8,338 nt of DNA, taken from NCBI GenBank assembly GCA_045603285.1, contig JAZULW010000046.1, positions 1 through 8,338 of the forward strand, written 5' to 3'. The notes under the pieces are model-generated. The model saw nothing but the letters and a program-made list of their open reading frames with translations, had not been told where the DNA came from and ran no database searches. Numbering within the stretch: position 1 is the stretch's first letter; each line of letters begins with the position of its first letter. This stretch comes from RGIG3009 sp045603285. GTDB lineage: Bacteria > Bacillota > Clostridia > Oscillospirales > Acutalibacteraceae. Below, one piece after another: positions 6,760 through 8,338 of the stretch. The translations under genes were made by a program, and so were the position numbers.

Positions 6760-7596
6760 ATGCGCAAGATAAAAATCGTGGCGGATTCCTCCGCCGATGT
6801 GTTGACATTGAAAACCATACCGTTCGAATCGGTGCCGCTTAAAATCATTACCGCCGAGCGCGAATACGTGGACGATGAAACGTTACATGTCGAAGAAATG
6901 GTATACGATCTGGCACACTACAAAGGACGTTCGTCCAGCTCGTGCCCCAATGCCGACGAATGGTTGATGGCCTTCGGCGATGCGGATGAGGTGTATTGCG
7001 TGGCCATCACGGCCACCTTATCGGGCAGTTACAATGCTGCGTGTTTGGCGAAACAAACCTACGAAGAAGAGTTCCCTAACCGCCGTGTGTACGTGCTCAA
7101 TTCGTTGTCGGCAGGGCCCGAACTGCAATTGTTGGTGGAAAAGTTGCAAGAATTGACCGTTGCCGGTCTGCCGTTTGATGAGGTGTGTGCACAAATAGAA
7201 GCCTATCACCCAAAAACGGGATTGTTGTTTTCTTTGGAATCTATGAAGAATTTTGCCAACAACGGCCGCGTGAGCCCCTTGGTGGCCAAAGCGGCAGGGC
7301 TTCTCGGTGTACGGGTGGTCGGCAAAGCCAGCGACAAAGGGGACTTGCAGCCGCTCGATAAGTGCCGCGGTGCGGCACGGGCGCTGGATGCCCTGGCGGC
7401 ACGCCTTACCGCGCTCGGTTATCGCGGCGGTCGTGTGTGTATTCACCATTGCCAAAACGAAACGGCGGCTGCCGAACTGCGCGAGCGTGTGCACGCGTTG
7501 TATCCGCAAGCGGTGGTGGACATTGCCGCTTGTCGAGGGCTATGCAGTTTTTATGCCGAGCAAGGCGGCTTGCTGGTGGGGTTTGAAAAAGAATAA
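6760..7596 (+). CDS. DegV-family fatty-acid-binding (EDD-domain) protein (278 aa)
   Basis: DegV/FakB-type proteins are soluble and bind a fatty acid between two domains; in FakB they present it to a fatty-acid kinase. The usual length and order are seen: VADSSADV at the N-terminus (7-14), the lipid-head region SSSSCPN (58-64, where many relatives have TSQPS), TATLSGSYNAA (84-94), LNSLSAGPE (113-121), and SLESMKNFANNGRVSPL (158-174). The C-terminal part ends CRGLCSFYAEQGGLLVGFE (258-276), unlike the GPGALG-type ending of classical FakB. This suggests a separate DegV subfamily or changed ligand binding. The ATG at 6760 has AAAGGAG 6 nt upstream. The gene is not next to any recognisable kinase; it follows its own promoter and ends facing the SLOG-like gene. 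The family call is firm; the ligand and partner are unknown. Confidence 0.9.
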   Translation: MRKIKIVADSSADVLTLKTIPFESVPLKIITAEREYVDDETLHVEEMVYDLAHYKGRSSSSCPNADEWLMAFGDADEVYCVAITATLSGSYNAACLAKQTYEEEFPNRRVYVLNSLSAGPELQLLVEKLQELTVAGLPFDEVCAQIEAYHPKTGLLFSLESMKNFANNGRVSPLVAKAAGLLGVRVVGKASDKGDLQPLDKCRGAARALDALAARLTALGYRGGRVCIHHCQNETAAAELRERVHALYPQAVVDIAACRGLCSFYAEQGGLLVGFEKE

Positions 7597-7600
7597 CAAT

Positions 7601-7632
7601 AAGAACACCGCTCCAACAAGGGCGGTGTTCTT
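7601..7632. terminator. Terminator-like hairpin between convergent genes
   Basis: AAGAACACCGC (7601-7611) pairs perfectly with GCGGTGTTCTT (7622-7632) around a 10-nt loop. The hairpin lies 4 nt after the DegV stop and 10 nt beyond the stop of the converging SLOG-like gene. The T-run that follows is poor, so it may terminate only partly or simply protect the ends. Confidence 0.65.
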
Positions 7633-7642
7633 TGTTGAGGAA

Positions 7643-8080
7643 CTACGTAAGTGCTTGAGCGATATTTTGTATCCACAATCCATGCCTTTGAGCAAACGCA
7701 TAGGTTTTGGCGGCATTTCCCCACGTATGGTCGATATAGCACACAGCGGCATCCGCTTTCTTGACCATATAACGGTTTCGTGCAGGGATGGCGCCTTTAA
7801 AATGCACATATTCCAATTCTTCCGGAAAGAGAATGTTATCAAACAATCCGCGATCAAAGATACGAAAGGACAGATACGGAATAACCAGTGTATTGCGTAT
7901 GTAAGGGTATTGAGATTTTAATTCAAAAACGGTCCGCGCACAGAGACGGTCAAATCCTCCTTGTCCACCATTGTAAAACTCAACGACTCCGTGTCGGATG
8001 CAGGCAAGGATGGCGTTTTTAAGAAGTTCCTTAGACAAACCATGACAGTCGCTGTGACCGATAAAAACAACCGCAGTCAT
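7643..8080 (-). CDS. SLOG-like Rossmannoid protein (145 aa), function unknown
   Basis: This is a small soluble protein. A first strand ends in VVFIGHSDC (4-12), matching the (C)FFGHR-type start of SLOG-like families. It is followed by a helix and FYNGGQGGFDRLC (35-47), the glycine-rich loop expected to bind a nucleotide or phosphate group. LKSQYPYIRNTLVIPYL (54-70), RNRYMVKKADAAVCY (101-115) and GNAAKTYAFAQRHG (121-134) match the rest of the fold. Members of the wider SLOG group (YpsA, DprA, LOG) bind nucleotide-like ligands, and several are linked to conflict or stress systems; no reaction is known for this one. The start at 8080 is supported by AGAGGTGA 5 nt upstream. It is divergent from an XRE regulator across 91 bp, the same arrangement as at the left end. 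The two SLOG-like proteins differ in sequence, so they are diverged relatives rather than a recent duplication. Confidence 0.8.
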   Translation of the reverse strand: MTAVVFIGHSDCHGLSKELLKNAILACIRHGVVEFYNGGQGGFDRLCARTVFELKSQYPYIRNTLVIPYLSFRIFDRGLFDNILFPEELEYVHFKGAIPARNRYMVKKADAAVCYIDHTWGNAAKTYAFAQRHGLWIQNIAQALT

Positions 8081-8102
8081 ATTTCACCTCTCGTCCCACA
8101 GA

Positions 8103-8147
8103 TAGGACATAAATGTTTTGATTATAGTATAAACTAAAATTGTCCTA
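8103..8147. promoter_or_regulatory. Inverted repeat in the divergent promoter region, probable operator
   Basis: TAGGACA (8103-8109) and TGTCCTA (8141-8147) are perfect 7-bp inverted arms around 31 bp of AT-rich DNA that holds -10-like boxes for both directions: TATAGT (8123-8128) or TATAAA (8128-8133) on plus, TATAAT (8126-8121) on minus. Placement over a divergent promoter beside a helix-turn-helix gene suggests a shared operator, probably for that protein. This is inferred, not shown. Confidence 0.5.
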
Positions 8148-8149
8148 AA
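8121..8149 (-). promoter_or_regulatory. Probable promoter of the right SLOG-like gene
   Basis: A perfect -10 TATAAT (8126-8121) has a weak -35, TTTAGG (8149-8144), at 17-bp spacing. The predicted start is near 8114, about 33 nt before the ATG at 8080. The -35 overlaps the TGTCCTA arm of the inverted repeat, which fits repression by an operator-bound protein. Confidence 0.5.
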
Positions 8150-8171
8150 TCAAGACAAAAGAGTGAAAAAT

Positions 8172-8338
8172 ATGAAACGAATTCTCGACGACGGACAAGT
8201 GAATATCATTGGTGGGCGGATAAAAGAAGCGCGTGAGAGAAAAGGATATAGCCAACAGCAGTTGTCCGCCAAAATGGAATTGTTGGCGGTATATACCTGT
8301 CGTGGTTCCATCTCGCGCATTGAAAACGGCAAACGCGC
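8172..8338 (+). CDS. XRE-family helix-turn-helix regulator, N-terminal part, cut by the right edge
   Basis: The first 55 codons are visible. The protein opens MKRILDDGQVNIIGGRIKEA, then RERKGYSQQQLSAKMEL forms the first part of a Cro/C1-type HTH. The recognition helix region ends in RGSISRIENGKRA, a standard XRE signature (SISRIENGKR). The segment KMELLAVYTCRG between the two helices is longer than in the compact XRE fold, as in a known clostridial subgroup whose N-terminus reads (D)NGQVNIIGGRV. The ATG at 8172 has a weak GAGTG ribosome binding site 6 nt upstream. The rest of the protein, including any dimerisation or sensor domain, lies outside the window. It diverges from the SLOG-like gene, as at the left end. 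Confidence 0.85.
   Translation, partial: MKRILDDGQVNIIGGRIKEARERKGYSQQQLSAKMELLAVYTCRGSISRIENGKR

Noticed and set aside
1..8338. CRISPR array, tRNA, rRNA, insertion sequence or phage attachment site
   Set aside because: No regularly spaced repeats, cloverleaf-like structures, transposase sequence or terminal inverted repeats were found on reading both strands.

Overview
The window looks like a chromosomal segment of an anaerobic, fermentative Bacillota (class Clostridia, probably Oscillospiraceae/Ruminococcaceae-like). The main support is a single-chain pyruvate:ferredoxin oxidoreductase with strong codon bias, AGGAGG-type ribosome binding sites, sigma-A-type promoters, and clostridial-type DegV, CorC-like and MalY/PatB proteins. 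The genus cannot be fixed from the sequence alone.

Layout. Bases 1-540 are AT-rich (about 36-39% GC by hand count). They hold the start of a SLOG-like (Rossmannoid, YpsA/DprA-related) gene on the minus strand, cut by the left edge, and a divergent 80-residue XRE-type helix-turn-helix gene, closed by a strong two-way terminator. Bases 541-686 hold no convincing gene. A C-S lyase gene of the MalY/PatB family (783-1952) follows behind a good extended -10 promoter. It converges, through a shared two-way terminator, on a CorC/HlyC-type CBS-domain protein (2861-1995, minus). That gene has a perfect TTGACA-17-TATAAT promoter and diverges from the large pyruvate:ferredoxin oxidoreductase gene (3044-6583), which has its own TTTACA-17-TACAAT promoter and a GAAA-loop terminator. 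A DegV-family gene (6760-7596) ends facing a second SLOG-like gene (8080-7643, minus). That gene in turn diverges from a second XRE-type regulator, which runs off the right edge.

How the genes work together. The core genes (MalY-like lyase, CorC-like protein, oxidoreductase, DegV) each seem to have their own promoter, and those on the plus strand each have their own terminator. They are probably unrelated housekeeping functions: sulfur amino acid breakdown, a cytosolic CBS protein linked to ion or envelope homeostasis, central pyruvate metabolism, and fatty-acid binding. The most striking pattern is at the two ends. Each end has a minus-strand SLOG-like gene back-to-back with a plus-strand XRE regulator, and the short divergent region between them carries an inverted repeat (9-bp arms on the left, 7-bp arms on the right) around promoter-like AT-rich sequence. 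This suggests two independent copies of a ligand-sensor/repressor module of unknown function; that reading is inference.
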